DNA from: Aequorivita sp.
GTDB taxonomy: Bacteria; Bacteroidota; Bacteroidia; Flavobacteriales; Flavobacteriaceae
Length of the DNA: 34,057 bases
Direction: 5' to 3'
Assembly (NCBI GenBank): GCA_002715485.1
Contig: PAZL01000050.1
Span: 1-34,057 of the forward strand
Shown: positions 8,717-18,220 of the stretch, piece by piece
Layout: each line of letters begins with the position of its first letter
Position numbering within the stretch: the first letter of the stretch is position 1
Program-made: the position numbers and the translations under genes
The notes under the pieces: model-generated
Database searches by the model: none
Told to the model about the DNA's origin: nothing
What the model saw: the letters and a program-made list of their open reading frames with translations, nothing else

Positions 8717-9980
8717 TTTTTCTTCTATTATAAATTATTGCTATTGCGGTTGTTGTGAGGAAGAACAACAATAATAATGAAATTTCGGGAAGGATTTTAG
8801 CAAAACCGACATTTCTTAGGAAAACATCGTAAAATGCTTCAAGGCCCCAATTCATCGGAGAGATTTTAGAAACAAACTGCATAAATTTTGGCATTACGAA
8901 AACGGGCACCCAAACACCGCCGAGTGCTGCCAGAATAACTACCGAAGTGGCGCCAAAGGGCGCTGCCTGCTCCTGTGTTTTTGCCACGGTGCCAATCAAC
9001 AATCCCAGCCCAATTGCGGCAAGACCCGAAAAAAGGGCAACGGTATAAAGCATCGGTAACTTCCCAGAAACATCAACTCCCGGAAGGCCGATGGCGGGAA
9101 AAAGAAAAATACCAACGAGCAACATTAACGTAAATTGAACAAGACAGACTGAGAGATAAACAATAGTTTTTCCGCCCAAAATAGTAGCATAACTCACCGG
9201 AGTGGTGCGCAAACGCACAAATGTACCTTGGTTTTTCTCTTTTAATAGATTGATGGAAAGCGGAACAATAATGAAGAAAATTGCAAACAGTGTCCACGCC
9301 GAAACGTTGTGCTGTGCTGAGTTCGGAATGATTTCTTCGTTGTTTTTTGTGGGTAAAATTTCCTTGAAGGCAATAAAGTTTTCAGTATCGAAGATAGGTT
9401 CCGAATCTTCTTCTCCCAATTCCGTTTGAAATGCTTTGTAAATACTTTGCGTTTCAATTTTTGAAATCATTTTATCAATACCATTTTTCACGGAAGATTT
9501 AAAACTTACCTGCGTTGCGGGATCAAAATACAAACGGACTTCCTTTTGTGGAATTGTTTCTTTTTCAACAGCCAAAGTATCTTCTTCCAGCCCAAATTTT
9601 GATAAAATACCTTCCACATTTTGATCCACTTTCTTTTGAAGCGAAGCCGAAAGATTTTCAGGAATTACAATGGCAAGCTGATATTTTCCAGAGAAAACAG
9701 CTTCTTTTGCCTCTTCTTCGGAAGATTTCTGAAGAATTTGAAACGAATTGGATTCGGAAAGATTTTCAATGATTTTTTTTGAAACTTCACCATTATCATT
9801 ATCCACCAAAAGTACCGGGATTTTTATATCGCTAATGGTTTTAAAGGTGCTGTCTTGTACCAAAGTTATTACAATCAAAAGCAACAACGGCATTATAAAA
9901 AGTATTGCTATTCCGCCAATATCGCGAACCAACAAAAGCATTTCTTTATATGTGGAGGCCCAGAGTTTATGCATGGTCAC
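8706..9980 (-). CDS. ABC-2 type transporter permease
   Basis: N-terminal TM, large extracytoplasmic domain and C-terminal TM block (LLKEKNQGTFVRLRTTPVSYATILGGK). Confidence 0.87.
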   Translation of the reverse strand: MTMHKLWASTYKEMLLLVRDIGGIAILFIMPLLLLIVITLVQDSTFKTISDIKIPVLLVDNDNGEVSKKIIENLSESNSFQILQKSSEEEAKEAVFSGKYQLAIVIPENLSASLQKKVDQNVEGILSKFGLEEDTLAVEKETIPQKEVRLYFDPATQVSFKSSVKNGIDKMISKIETQSIYKAFQTELGEEDSEPIFDTENFIAFKEILPTKNNEEIIPNSAQHNVSAWTLFAIFFIIVPLSINLLKEKNQGTFVRLRTTPVSYATILGGKTIVYLSVCLVQFTLMLLVGIFLFPAIGLPGVDVSGKLPMLYTVALFSGLAAIGLGLLIGTVAKTQEQAAPFGATSVVILAALGGVWVPVFVMPKFMQFVSKISPMNWGLEAFYDVFLRNVGFAKILPEISLLLLFFLTTTAIAIIYNRRKNAV

Positions 9981-10710
9981 GAAGGGCTTTTCCCGTTTTT
10001 ACCAAAAACACATCTTCAAGATTGTTGGCGTCGTTTTGGGTTTTTATCAATTCCGATGGAATGCCTTTAACAATTATCACACCTCGATCTATAATTGCTA
10101 CATGAGTACAGAAAAATTCGGCTTCATTTAAATGGTGGGAAGTATAAACAATTGTGGTTCCTTGTTTGTTCAGCAGTTTTAAATGATCAATAATCACGTT
10201 TTTGGATTGCACATCAACACCAACTGTAGGTTCGTCCAAAAAAAGAACCTTTGGCTTGTGAAGAATCCCCGCTATCAAGTTTACGCGGCGCTTCATTCCA
10301 CCGGAAAACGTGGCTGTTTTTTTGTGGGCAAATTTTGAAAGTCCCATTATTTCCAAATGCTCATCGATGGACTTTTTTAAGGTTTCGCCTTTAATTCCAT
10401 ACATACTACCGAAATATGCTAAATTCTCAAAAGCAGTAAGCGTTGGGTAAAGAGCATATTCCTGTGGAACGATGCCAATTAATTGTTTTAATTGATTTTT
10501 ATTTTCCTTGAAATTCAATCCATTGATTGTAAAAGAACCCGAAGTAGGTTTCAGCAAAGAAGTAAGCATAGAAATAAGCGTGGTTTTTCCAGCACCGTTC
10601 GGGCCAAGCAAACCGTAGATTTCACCTTCTTCAACTTTCAAATTAAGATCTTTTACCGAAAAATATTCGGCACCTTTGTATTTTTTTGAAAGTTGGTTTA
10701 TTTCAATCAT
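9967..10710 (-). CDS. ABC transporter ATP-binding protein
   Basis: Walker A GPNGAGKTTL, signature FSGGMKRRV, Walker B KVLFLDEPTVGVD. Confidence 0.95.
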   Translation of the reverse strand: MIEINQLSKKYKGAEYFSVKDLNLKVEEGEIYGLLGPNGAGKTTLISMLTSLLKPTSGSFTINGLNFKENKNQLKQLIGIVPQEYALYPTLTAFENLAYFGSMYGIKGETLKKSIDEHLEIMGLSKFAHKKTATFSGGMKRRVNLIAGILHKPKVLFLDEPTVGVDVQSKNVIIDHLKLLNKQGTTIVYTSHHLNEAEFFCTHVAIIDRGVIIVKGIPSELIKTQNDANNLEDVFLVKTGKALRDHA

Positions 10711-10740
10711 CTCCTGCTAAGCACTCCATTGTAGGATATT

Positions 10741-11736
10741 TTATATCGCTTTTTTAAGCTTCTTAAAAAATACTTTTTCTAAATCGGCTATATGGTCCAA
10801 TTGGTCTGCAACCTTGTTATAGCTGTCGGTTTCGGCACTTCGATTTTTATATATTCGAGAGGCTTCCAATGCAAAATCGCGCCATAAGTCGCCAATTTCT
10901 GTCATCTCTTTTGAAAGTTCAATAAGCTTTTCATTCCCTAAAAGTTTTCCGGCTTCCTGTAAAAATGCGGCGTAAATATAACGGAAGCCGCCACCCCCAG
11001 TTCCTATTTCTTCCTGCATACGCACTACTTGCCCTAAATAATGGTTTGCGGTTTTAATACCTTTTTTCTTTGGCCATTTTCTGATTAGACCAGCGATTTT
11101 GTGGATTCCTTTTACGCCAACAAATGAAACCGGCGCAAGCATTGCTTTACAAGTATCTTTAATTCCTTTTACGATGGCTGTTTCAAGTTCCAGTTTTTCG
11201 GGAAAGGAGATTGGGTAATACATATGCCCCTTTGGCGCAAAAGCTCCTTTGGCGAAACGCACTTTTTCAAGCTCCTTTTCGGAAAGGGAAGTAACGTCTT
11301 CCATTACAGGATCGCTTATTAAATATCTATCCCCCTGTTTTCCATAAACCACCATATTGTGGGCATTGAAATGGAATCGATATTCATCAGGGAAATAAAG
11401 GAGATTGTAAACCCCAACCTGCAAACCTACGGGATTGTTTTTTTCAAGATTTTCATCCAATCGCGCTTTGGCATCTTTTGGGTTTTTGAATTTTTCACGC
11501 TTCATTTTTACACCGGTGCGTTTGGCAAATTTCTTAAAAATGTGTCCTGGCAATGCACGATATGTTATTACGGGCGCATGGTTCACCTTTAATAAAGGGA
11601 TATAACAAAACAACAAACCACTGCCAATGCCAAAGACCATAGGCTCGCTAATACTGAAACCGTTGTGTTTCATCAAATTTGAAACTACGCCGTTTTCACA
11701 ATGGGCGGATTGATGGTGAGTGAAGTCTATTTCCAT
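10741..11736 (-). CDS. BtrH N-terminal domain / DUF4872-like protein (putative acyltransferase)
   Basis: HHQSAHCENGVVSNLMKHNGFSISEPMVFGIGSGLLFCY plus HFNAHNMVVYG and YLISDPV, consistent with a C39/papain-like Cys-His-Asp arrangement. Confidence 0.78.
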   Translation of the reverse strand: MEIDFTHHQSAHCENGVVSNLMKHNGFSISEPMVFGIGSGLLFCYIPLLKVNHAPVITYRALPGHIFKKFAKRTGVKMKREKFKNPKDAKARLDENLEKNNPVGLQVGVYNLLYFPDEYRFHFNAHNMVVYGKQGDRYLISDPVMEDVTSLSEKELEKVRFAKGAFAPKGHMYYPISFPEKLELETAIVKGIKDTCKAMLAPVSFVGVKGIHKIAGLIRKWPKKKGIKTANHYLGQVVRMQEEIGTGGGGFRYIYAAFLQEAGKLLGNEKLIELSKEMTEIGDLWRDFALEASRIYKNRSAETDSYNKVADQLDHIADLEKVFFKKLKKAI

Positions 11737-12137
11737 TATTTTGAAATGTTTTGAAGCTCTTGTATTGAAATATCGAAGACTTCAGCATATTTACTCAAGG
11801 TTTTATTGCTCAATTTTTTAAATACTGAAGGTTTAAAGTGACGTTTCACTTTCCATTGCCAAAAACCCACGTAACTCGCCAATATACCTACGTCCATTTT
11901 ATGAAGTTCCATATAATATTCTATAGGGCTGGTCTTGCCCGCAATCACACGGGTTTTTGCGTTTTGGGTGCGTTCATTGATTTCTTCAATGGCATTCTTT
12001 AAAGCTACTGTTTTTGGTTCCCAGCCAGTACTGTTTTCGGTGGTGTACTCTCCGTTTTCATCAACGGCGTAGCAGAGTTCGCGAAAATTGGCAGATTCTA
12101 GATTACTTTTGTCCTGGGGTACTTCTTTTTTCTTCAT
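11736..12137 (-). CDS. Small protein of unknown function with a possible HTH-like C-terminal region
   Basis: 133 aa; ILASYVGFWQWKVKRHFKPSVFKKLSNKTLSKYAEVFDISIQELQN looks XRE-like; overlaps the BtrH-like start by 1 nt. Confidence 0.65.
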   Translation of the reverse strand: MKKKEVPQDKSNLESANFRELCYAVDENGEYTTENSTGWEPKTVALKNAIEEINERTQNAKTRVIAGKTSPIEYYMELHKMDVGILASYVGFWQWKVKRHFKPSVFKKLSNKTLSKYAEVFDISIQELQNISK

Positions 12138-12139
12138 AA

Positions 12140-12601
12140 TCAGACTTCATGGATTAAAAAATTCATGGTAGAAGATACAATTAATTTTTCATCAAGGAAG
12201 GTTTCGGCTTCAAGGCTGCACATGGTTACTTCGCCAGTGTCAAACCTTGAAAGTAATTTTGCTTTGGTAATTATGGTATCTCCAGCTTTTGGAAGTTGAA
12301 GTATTTCAACTTTTTTTATGGCGCTTATGTAGCCAACCAATTTATTGCCCGTGCCGTCCAAATCATCTTTTTCAAAAAAACTTTGTCCCACAACGCCAGA
12401 CGCTGCTTGAGCAGCATTTTCAATTAACCCCGTTTCAGAAAGCTTTCCTTCTTTCAAAAAAATACAGTCTTCTGAAATATGAAACTTTGTGGCAACCGAA
12501 GTATCGTCAATTTCTAAAACGGATGTTACCATAAGCATCGGCGCTCGGTGCGGTAAATAGTTGGAAACGTCAATATTTGAAACGTCCGAATTTTTCATCA
12601 A
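12140..12601 (-). CDS. 3-hydroxyacyl-ACP dehydratase (hotdog), catalytic His and Glu present
   Basis: YLPHRAPMLMV and SETGLIENAAQAASG; FabZ-type motifs. Confidence 0.78.
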   Translation of the reverse strand: MMKNSDVSNIDVSNYLPHRAPMLMVTSVLEIDDTSVATKFHISEDCIFLKEGKLSETGLIENAAQAASGVVGQSFFEKDDLDGTGNKLVGYISAIKKVEILQLPKAGDTIITKAKLLSRFDTGEVTMCSLEAETFLDEKLIVSSTMNFLIHEV

Positions 12602-13035
12602 TGGGCCAATACGGTTTTCATTTCACTGGAAGCGATAACTTTTCCATCACTTTCAGTTTCGGCAGTTACAAGTGTAACTCCCATAATATCGTGTAAAATT
12701 ATTACGGTAGTTTTCAATTCATTTCCCACAGAAGGAAGCTCAAAAATTTCTGCTTTTTTTATGGCACCAATGTAGCCAGTAGGAGCACTTTCTTCTTTCA
12801 AAAAAAATTGGTACCCCGTGTAAAGGGCAACGGTTTGCGCCATATGCTCAATTAAGCCTGGAGCTGTAAATCTATTGTTTTGCGTAAATATGTTATCTTC
12901 GGAAATGGTCAAGCCTGCAACGACTTTTTTTTCCTCAAAATGGAGCAATTTATCCACCATCATAAACGGCGCTTTTTGCGGAATCAACTTTCCGATAAAA
13001 TTTTTGTCCGTTATTTTTTCAGTAAAATGATTCAT
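12598..13035 (-). CDS. 3-hydroxyacyl-ACP dehydratase-like hotdog protein, catalytic His replaced by Gln
   Basis: LIPQKAPFMMV and TAPGLIEHMAQT; tandem paralogue of the 12140..12601 product. Confidence 0.75.
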   Translation of the reverse strand: MNHFTEKITDKNFIGKLIPQKAPFMMVDKLLHFEEKKVVAGLTISEDNIFTQNNRFTAPGLIEHMAQTVALYTGYQFFLKEESAPTGYIGAIKKAEIFELPSVGNELKTTVIILHDIMGVTLVTAETESDGKVIASSEMKTVLAH

Positions 13036-14169
13036 TTAAACAACCGTTAAATAGGCGTAGGAATAAGCAAATCGTGCACTTTCGGGTACTTGCAAAAATA
13101 TTTTATCTCCTTTCTTTAGTTTTGCGGAATGTACTAATTCTTCTAACATAAGATATATGGAACCTGCCCCAACGTTGCCTACTTTTTGAAGGTTTAAAAA
13201 CCATTTTTCCCAAGGCATATGCAAGCCTTGGCGTTCAATTTCGTTATAAAGATTTTCCTTAAAATAATAGGAGGAGATATGTGGCAGATAATAATCAATA
13301 TCATCTTCGGTAATGTTGTGCTTTGCCATGGCATCTTTCATGCTTTCCACTCCTTTTTGAAGAATATTTTCACCCAACAATTTAACGTCCTGTTTCATTG
13401 CGAAAAGTGACATTTTTCCCCAGACATCTGCAGGGTATTCGCTCCAAGGTTTTAGGCTACCGTCTTCCAGTTTATCTCCACCGGCATACATGCAGGTGTC
13501 AAGTTCGAAGGCGTAACTGTAGCCTTCCATCCATTCAATTTTTAAAGGAGTTTCTCCCTTAGGTTCGCTTTCCAAAAGAAAAGCCCCTGCCCCGTCAGAT
13601 AGCATCCAGCGTAAAAACTCCTTATTAAATGCAAGAATTGGGTTTTCATCAATTTGCTGCAAATGCGCTACTTCGTCTTCAAAAATATCAGATTTCATCC
13701 AAGAGGAAGTTCTTTCAGAACCAGTACAAACCGCATTGTTTACTTGGCCTGATTTTATAGCCATATAAGCATACTTTAAGGCGTTCATACCGCTACAGCA
13801 AGCACCAGAAGGTGAATTAATCTCAAGGTTTCCGTTCTTTAAAAAACCGTGTACCATTGCAGCGTGGCTTGGCAAAATCTGGTCTGGGCTGGAAGTGCCG
13901 CAGGAAAGCAATTCAATTTCGTTTTTATTAAAATTTTCATCGCACAAAGCCTCCACTGCTTCTGCAGCAAGTTGCGCATTGTTATGGGTAACGTTTCCAT
14001 CTTTATCGATGGCGTAGTAACGTGTTTTAATTTGGTTATTCCGAAGGATGATACGGCGAGCTTTTGAGGTTTTTCCATTAATAACCCCAAGTTTTTCTTC
14101 CATGGCCTCGTTGTCCACAGGCTCGTTCGGCAAAAACTTCGCAATCCTTGTAATGTATACGTTCTTCAT
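13036..14169 (-). CDS. darB: Beta-ketoacyl-ACP synthase III family, DarB-like
   Basis: SPSGACCSGMNALKYA (Cys), YYLPHISSYY (His), KVGNVGAGSIYLML (Asn); adjacent to the DarA-like gene. Confidence 0.85.
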   Translation of the reverse strand: MKNVYITRIAKFLPNEPVDNEAMEEKLGVINGKTSKARRIILRNNQIKTRYYAIDKDGNVTHNNAQLAAEAVEALCDENFNKNEIELLSCGTSSPDQILPSHAAMVHGFLKNGNLEINSPSGACCSGMNALKYAYMAIKSGQVNNAVCTGSERTSSWMKSDIFEDEVAHLQQIDENPILAFNKEFLRWMLSDGAGAFLLESEPKGETPLKIEWMEGYSYAFELDTCMYAGGDKLEDGSLKPWSEYPADVWGKMSLFAMKQDVKLLGENILQKGVESMKDAMAKHNITEDDIDYYLPHISSYYFKENLYNEIERQGLHMPWEKWFLNLQKVGNVGAGSIYLMLEELVHSAKLKKGDKIFLQVPESARFAYSYAYLTVV

Positions 14170-15086
14170 TAATCTTGCTTTAATGCAACTGATGAATAAT
14201 AAGCTTTGTCCCTTTGTATTTTACGGTACATTGGAACATAAGTGAGCAAAAATACAATAAATACTATTGGCGCTATTAGCCATATTGCAAATAACAAATA
14301 ATATTTAAAATAAACGAGCCATTTCTTTCTTTCTTCACCTTCTTTTTTAATTAAATGACTGGCCCATTTTGTGAAAACAACATTTCCACGAATATCGGTA
14401 GCAATCAACGATGGATCTACTTTTACAGCACCAACGTCCAAAAGATTTTGCTGCAAATTTGAATATTGATTTTGAAGCAAAGCCTCTTTGATAGGAATTC
14501 CAAAACGGGAGGCCGCCTCAATATCTTTGTCCGATACTCCCGGCTTTGGAAAAATGCCGAGCATTTTGGTTTTCTTGCCTCCCATAAGCCAATGCACAAT
14601 TGTAATGACACTGATATGGTTTAAATTACGATCCACCAAAGCAATGTTTCCAACCAACTTTGCTTTGTTAGCTACCAATAGTTTTTTAACTTTTTCCTGT
14701 GCCATTATCCACATATTACGGCTTGCGGAAACCGTGACAACAGGTGTATTCGCCAACAACCTTTTAGCCTCTTCCGATTTTAAAAACGAATTGATTGGGA
14801 TTGATGGCGTTAAGTACCAAGTGGTATAACCCAAAATGATTAAATCGTATTTTTTATTAAGAATTTTACTGGGAATTGCTTCTAAAGCTGCTGGAATTTG
14901 AAGAAAAGTTTCAGGAAAAGCACCGTAAAACTCTTCCTTTTTCCACGGAAAAGGGAATTTTTTCTTCGGAAGTATTTCGCAATAGGAAATGTTTACTTTT
15001 TCACTTGATATTGTTGAGGCAATATTCTGCAGAATATCGAAAAGCTGTCCGGTTTGGGAATAATAAATTATTAGTACTTCTTTCAT
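14169..15086 (-). CDS. darA: Dialkylresorcinol condensing enzyme, DarA-like (flavodoxin-like N-terminus)
   Basis: VLIIYYSQTGQLFDIL, LIILGYTTWYLTPSIPINSFL, SASRNMWIMAQEKVK; 1-nt overlap with darB. Confidence 0.85.
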   Translation of the reverse strand: MKEVLIIYYSQTGQLFDILQNIASTISSEKVNISYCEILPKKKFPFPWKKEEFYGAFPETFLQIPAALEAIPSKILNKKYDLIILGYTTWYLTPSIPINSFLKSEEAKRLLANTPVVTVSASRNMWIMAQEKVKKLLVANKAKLVGNIALVDRNLNHISVITIVHWLMGGKKTKMLGIFPKPGVSDKDIEAASRFGIPIKEALLQNQYSNLQQNLLDVGAVKVDPSLIATDIRGNVVFTKWASHLIKKEGEERKKWLVYFKYYLLFAIWLIAPIVFIVFLLTYVPMYRKIQRDKAYYSSVALKQD

Positions 15087-15089
15087 TTT

Positions 15090-15971
15090 TTAATCATCCT
15101 TTTCCCAAAAATCAAAATAATTAAACCATTGCAATGGATATTTTTTCAGCATCCATTCCACACTCTCGGTATATTTTTTTAGAAGTCCCTGTGAATCGCG
15201 ATTTTTTACTTCTGCTTGACGGGCATACAAATGATAATGTTTGTTGGTTTCTTTCATTACATAAACGAACAAAACCGGAACGTTTAGCCTACTTGCCAAT
15301 AAAAATGGACCGGCGGGAAAGCTTGCTTCTTTTCCCATCAATGATTCCAACATTAATTTTTGGCCTTTCATATATCTATCTCCAGTGAAACAGACCAATT
15401 CGCCATTGCTAAGCGCATTGTTTATTTCAAAAATATGCGACATATCTTCCTTAACCAATATAAACTTTACATTGGAACGCATGGTTACTTTTTCCATATA
15501 TTCCTTGATGTTTTTATGTTCGGCATCGGTAGTAACAAGGCTTATTTGGGAGCGCGTGTCGATTTCTTCAAAAAAGAATTCAGCAATTTCAAAATTACCC
15601 ACGTGTGCACTGATCAAAATGCCTCCTTGTTTCTTGTCCAGAAGTTCTATTATATTCTCGACTCCATCACATTCATGAGTAAATCGATTTTTTAGGCCCG
15701 AGGAGATTGCGGCCTTATCAATAATGGTCTTGCCAAAAATATAATAACTTTTGTAAATGCTGAAAAGACTGTTAATCCACGAATATTTTAACCTTCTACG
15801 GAAATAGTAAAATATGGATTGGGTGCTTTTTCCGGCGAAGAAAACATAATAAAGAGCAACAAAGTAAAGCAGTCCGTATGCAGCGCGAACACCTAATTTT
15901 CTGATAAAAAATATAAAGATTTTATACCCTAAAACGGTTCCTTTGCTTTTGCCTTCCCACTCGCCCGCCAT
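15090..15971 (-). CDS. LPLAT / lipid A biosynthesis acyltransferase family protein
   Basis: SAHVGNFEIAEFFF (HX4E motif), FTGDRYM, ASFPAGPFLLASR. Confidence 0.87.
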   Translation of the reverse strand: MAGEWEGKSKGTVLGYKIFIFFIRKLGVRAAYGLLYFVALYYVFFAGKSTQSIFYYFRRRLKYSWINSLFSIYKSYYIFGKTIIDKAAISSGLKNRFTHECDGVENIIELLDKKQGGILISAHVGNFEIAEFFFEEIDTRSQISLVTTDAEHKNIKEYMEKVTMRSNVKFILVKEDMSHIFEINNALSNGELVCFTGDRYMKGQKLMLESLMGKEASFPAGPFLLASRLNVPVLFVYVMKETNKHYHLYARQAEVKNRDSQGLLKKYTESVEWMLKKYPLQWFNYFDFWEKDD

Positions 15972-15989
15972 AAATAGTTATTGCAAATT

Positions 15990-16232
15990 TCAGCTGATTT
16001 TTGTTTCAATCAGATCGTAAAAATCTTGTAGTGTAATAACGTTAAGGAAATCCTCGCCAGTCAATTTAACGCCAAAATTGGCCTCAATGGCAACTACCAA
16101 ATCCACAAAATCCAAGCTGTCCAGCTCCAAAGTTTCCTTTAAATTGGCTCTTGGTTCAATATCTTCGGTTTCTACCTCAAACTCATCTACCAAAAAGTAG
16201 TTTATCTTCTCAACTATAACTTCTTTATTCAT
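15990..16232 (-). CDS. Acyl carrier protein
   Basis: ETLELDSLDFVDLVVAIE phosphopantetheine site; MNKEV start preferred over the track start at 16247. Confidence 0.9.
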   Translation of the reverse strand: MNKEVIVEKINYFLVDEFEVETEDIEPRANLKETLELDSLDFVDLVVAIEANFGVKLTGEDFLNVITLQDFYDLIETKIS

Positions 16233-16234
16233 TT

Positions 16235-17455
16235 TTAATGTGTGCATTTTTTAATTATCAATGCGGAATTGGTTCCCCCAAAGCCGAAAGAATTGGACAA
16301 AAATACATCAATTTTTCTATTTAACGTTTTGTTAACAAGGTTTAATTTTGAAGCAGCCTCATCTGGCGTTTCAAGATTTATATTTGGCGCTATGAAGGAA
16401 TGTTCCATCATAAGCATTGAATAAACAACTTCACTTGCTCCAGCCATCCAACATTCGTGGCCTGTCATTGATTTTGTAGAACTTACACAGGGGCCATTTT
16501 CTCCAAAAACCTGAGTGATTGCAAGCGCTTCGTTTGCATCTCCCACAGGAGTTGATGTTGCGTGGGCATTTACATAATCAATTTCAGAAGCTTGAACGTT
16601 TGCCTGTTCCAAAGCCATTTTCATCGCTCTTGCGGGTCCGTCCACATTTGGGGTTGAAATATGATCGCCATTTGAAGAAAAACCATAGCCAATAATTTCG
16701 CCCAAAATTGGAGCGCCACGTTTTACTGCACTTTCATAGCTTTCAATAATTAATGTAGCCGCGCCGCCACTTGGCACCAAACCATCTCTATCCTTATCAA
16801 AAGGGCGACATGCTTTTGTTGGGTCTAATTGCGTTGAAAAAACCCCGAGACCGTCAAAACTTCCCATTGCAAGCTCGTTAATTTCTTGGGCTCCACCCGA
16901 AATAATACAATCCTGCAAACCATTTTTTATAAGAAAATAGGCCATTCCAATGGAATGTGAACCACTGGCACAGGCCGCACTTATTGTAAAATTAATCCCT
17001 CTTAGTTTAAATATAGTGGAAAGGTTCATAGTTACTGAAGAGTTCATCGCCTTAAAAATTGCACCTGAACCGACTAAGGTTGTATCTTTTTTTTCACGAA
17101 TTTTATCAACAGATTCAATGACAGATTTTGCTGTACTGTCATTACCATATAGAATACCTACTTCGTTTTCGTCAAGAAATTGCTGATCTATTTTAGCGTT
17201 TTTAAGCGCCTCAACGGTTGCGGCATATGCATAAGCGCCTTCTTCTCCTAAACTCACACGTTCTCTTCGTGAAAGTTGTTCTTTTAAATTGGGTTCTTCA
17301 ACCCAGCCAGTCAAACAAGAGCGATATCCAAAATCCTTTCGTTTTCCGTCACAAATAATTCCAGATTTTCCTTCATAAAGCGATTGCTTCACTTCCTGCA
17401 GGTTTTTGCCGATGCAGGAATAAATGCCCATTCCGGTTATAACTACTCTTCTCAC
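16235..17455 (-). CDS. Beta-ketoacyl-ACP synthase (FabB/FabF type), active
   Basis: TISAACASGSHSIG (Cys), NAHATSTPVGD (His), SSTKSMTGHECW (Lys/His). Confidence 0.92.
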   Translation of the reverse strand: MRRVVITGMGIYSCIGKNLQEVKQSLYEGKSGIICDGKRKDFGYRSCLTGWVEEPNLKEQLSRRERVSLGEEGAYAYAATVEALKNAKIDQQFLDENEVGILYGNDSTAKSVIESVDKIREKKDTTLVGSGAIFKAMNSSVTMNLSTIFKLRGINFTISAACASGSHSIGMAYFLIKNGLQDCIISGGAQEINELAMGSFDGLGVFSTQLDPTKACRPFDKDRDGLVPSGGAATLIIESYESAVKRGAPILGEIIGYGFSSNGDHISTPNVDGPARAMKMALEQANVQASEIDYVNAHATSTPVGDANEALAITQVFGENGPCVSSTKSMTGHECWMAGASEVVYSMLMMEHSFIAPNINLETPDEAASKLNLVNKTLNRKIDVFLSNSFGFGGTNSALIIKKCTH

Positions 17456-17467
17456 TTCTCCTTCGTT

Positions 17468-18220
17468 TTAAGAATAAATCCCACCATTAATATTAATTAT
17501 CTCGCCGGTAATATATGAAGCTTTTGGTGATGCTAAAAAACTCACCACATGTGCCACTTCCTCAGCTTCACCAAACCGGTTGGCCGGTATCATTTTTTTC
17601 AGCTCCTTTTCATCAAGTTCAGCAGTCATATCACTCTTTATAAATCCCGGTGCTACAGCGTTTACTGTTATGTTTCGCTTTGCAACTTCTTGTGCCAATG
17701 CCTTCGTAGCTCCAATCACCGCTCCTTTTGCTGCTGAATAGTTTACTTGTCCAGGCGTACCTTTTAATCCTGAAACCGAAACCATATTGATAATACGCCC
17801 ATATTTATTGACCAATAATTTTTGGATCAATGCATTGGTAACATTGTAAAAACCATTCAAACTGGTGTTTATTACGCTGTGCCAATCTTCAGGTTTCATC
17901 CACATAAACATCCCGTCTTTAGTTATTCCAGCATTATTTATAATGACTTCAATGATAGCATCTTTATTATTTTCGTGCCATACGTCAAATGCCTTATTAA
18001 CAGATTCGGGATTGGTAACGTCAAACTGGATAATTTCACCTTTAGCCCCCATCGCTTCTACTTCATTAAGAGTTTGCTGGGCGGCATCTTTGTTGCCATT
18101 ATAATTTATAAGGAGGTTGTAGCTCAAATCTTTGGCCAATTGAATACAAACTGCACGGCCGATACCGCGTGAACCTCCTGTTACTAGTGCGTATTTCTGT
18201 TTTGTTTTGTTTTGTTCCAT
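17468..18220 (-). CDS. fabG: 3-oxoacyl-ACP reductase, FabG/SDR family
   Basis: VTGGSRGIGRA, NNAGITKDG, YSAAK, VAPGFIKSDM; MEQNKTKQKYALVTGG start at 18220 rather than 18262. Confidence 0.92.
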   Translation of the reverse strand: MEQNKTKQKYALVTGGSRGIGRAVCIQLAKDLSYNLLINYNGNKDAAQQTLNEVEAMGAKGEIIQFDVTNPESVNKAFDVWHENNKDAIIEVIINNAGITKDGMFMWMKPEDWHSVINTSLNGFYNVTNALIQKLLVNKYGRIINMVSVSGLKGTPGQVNYSAAKGAVIGATKALAQEVAKRNITVNAVAPGFIKSDMTAELDEKELKKMIPANRFGEAEEVAHVVSFLASPKASYITGEIININGGIYS

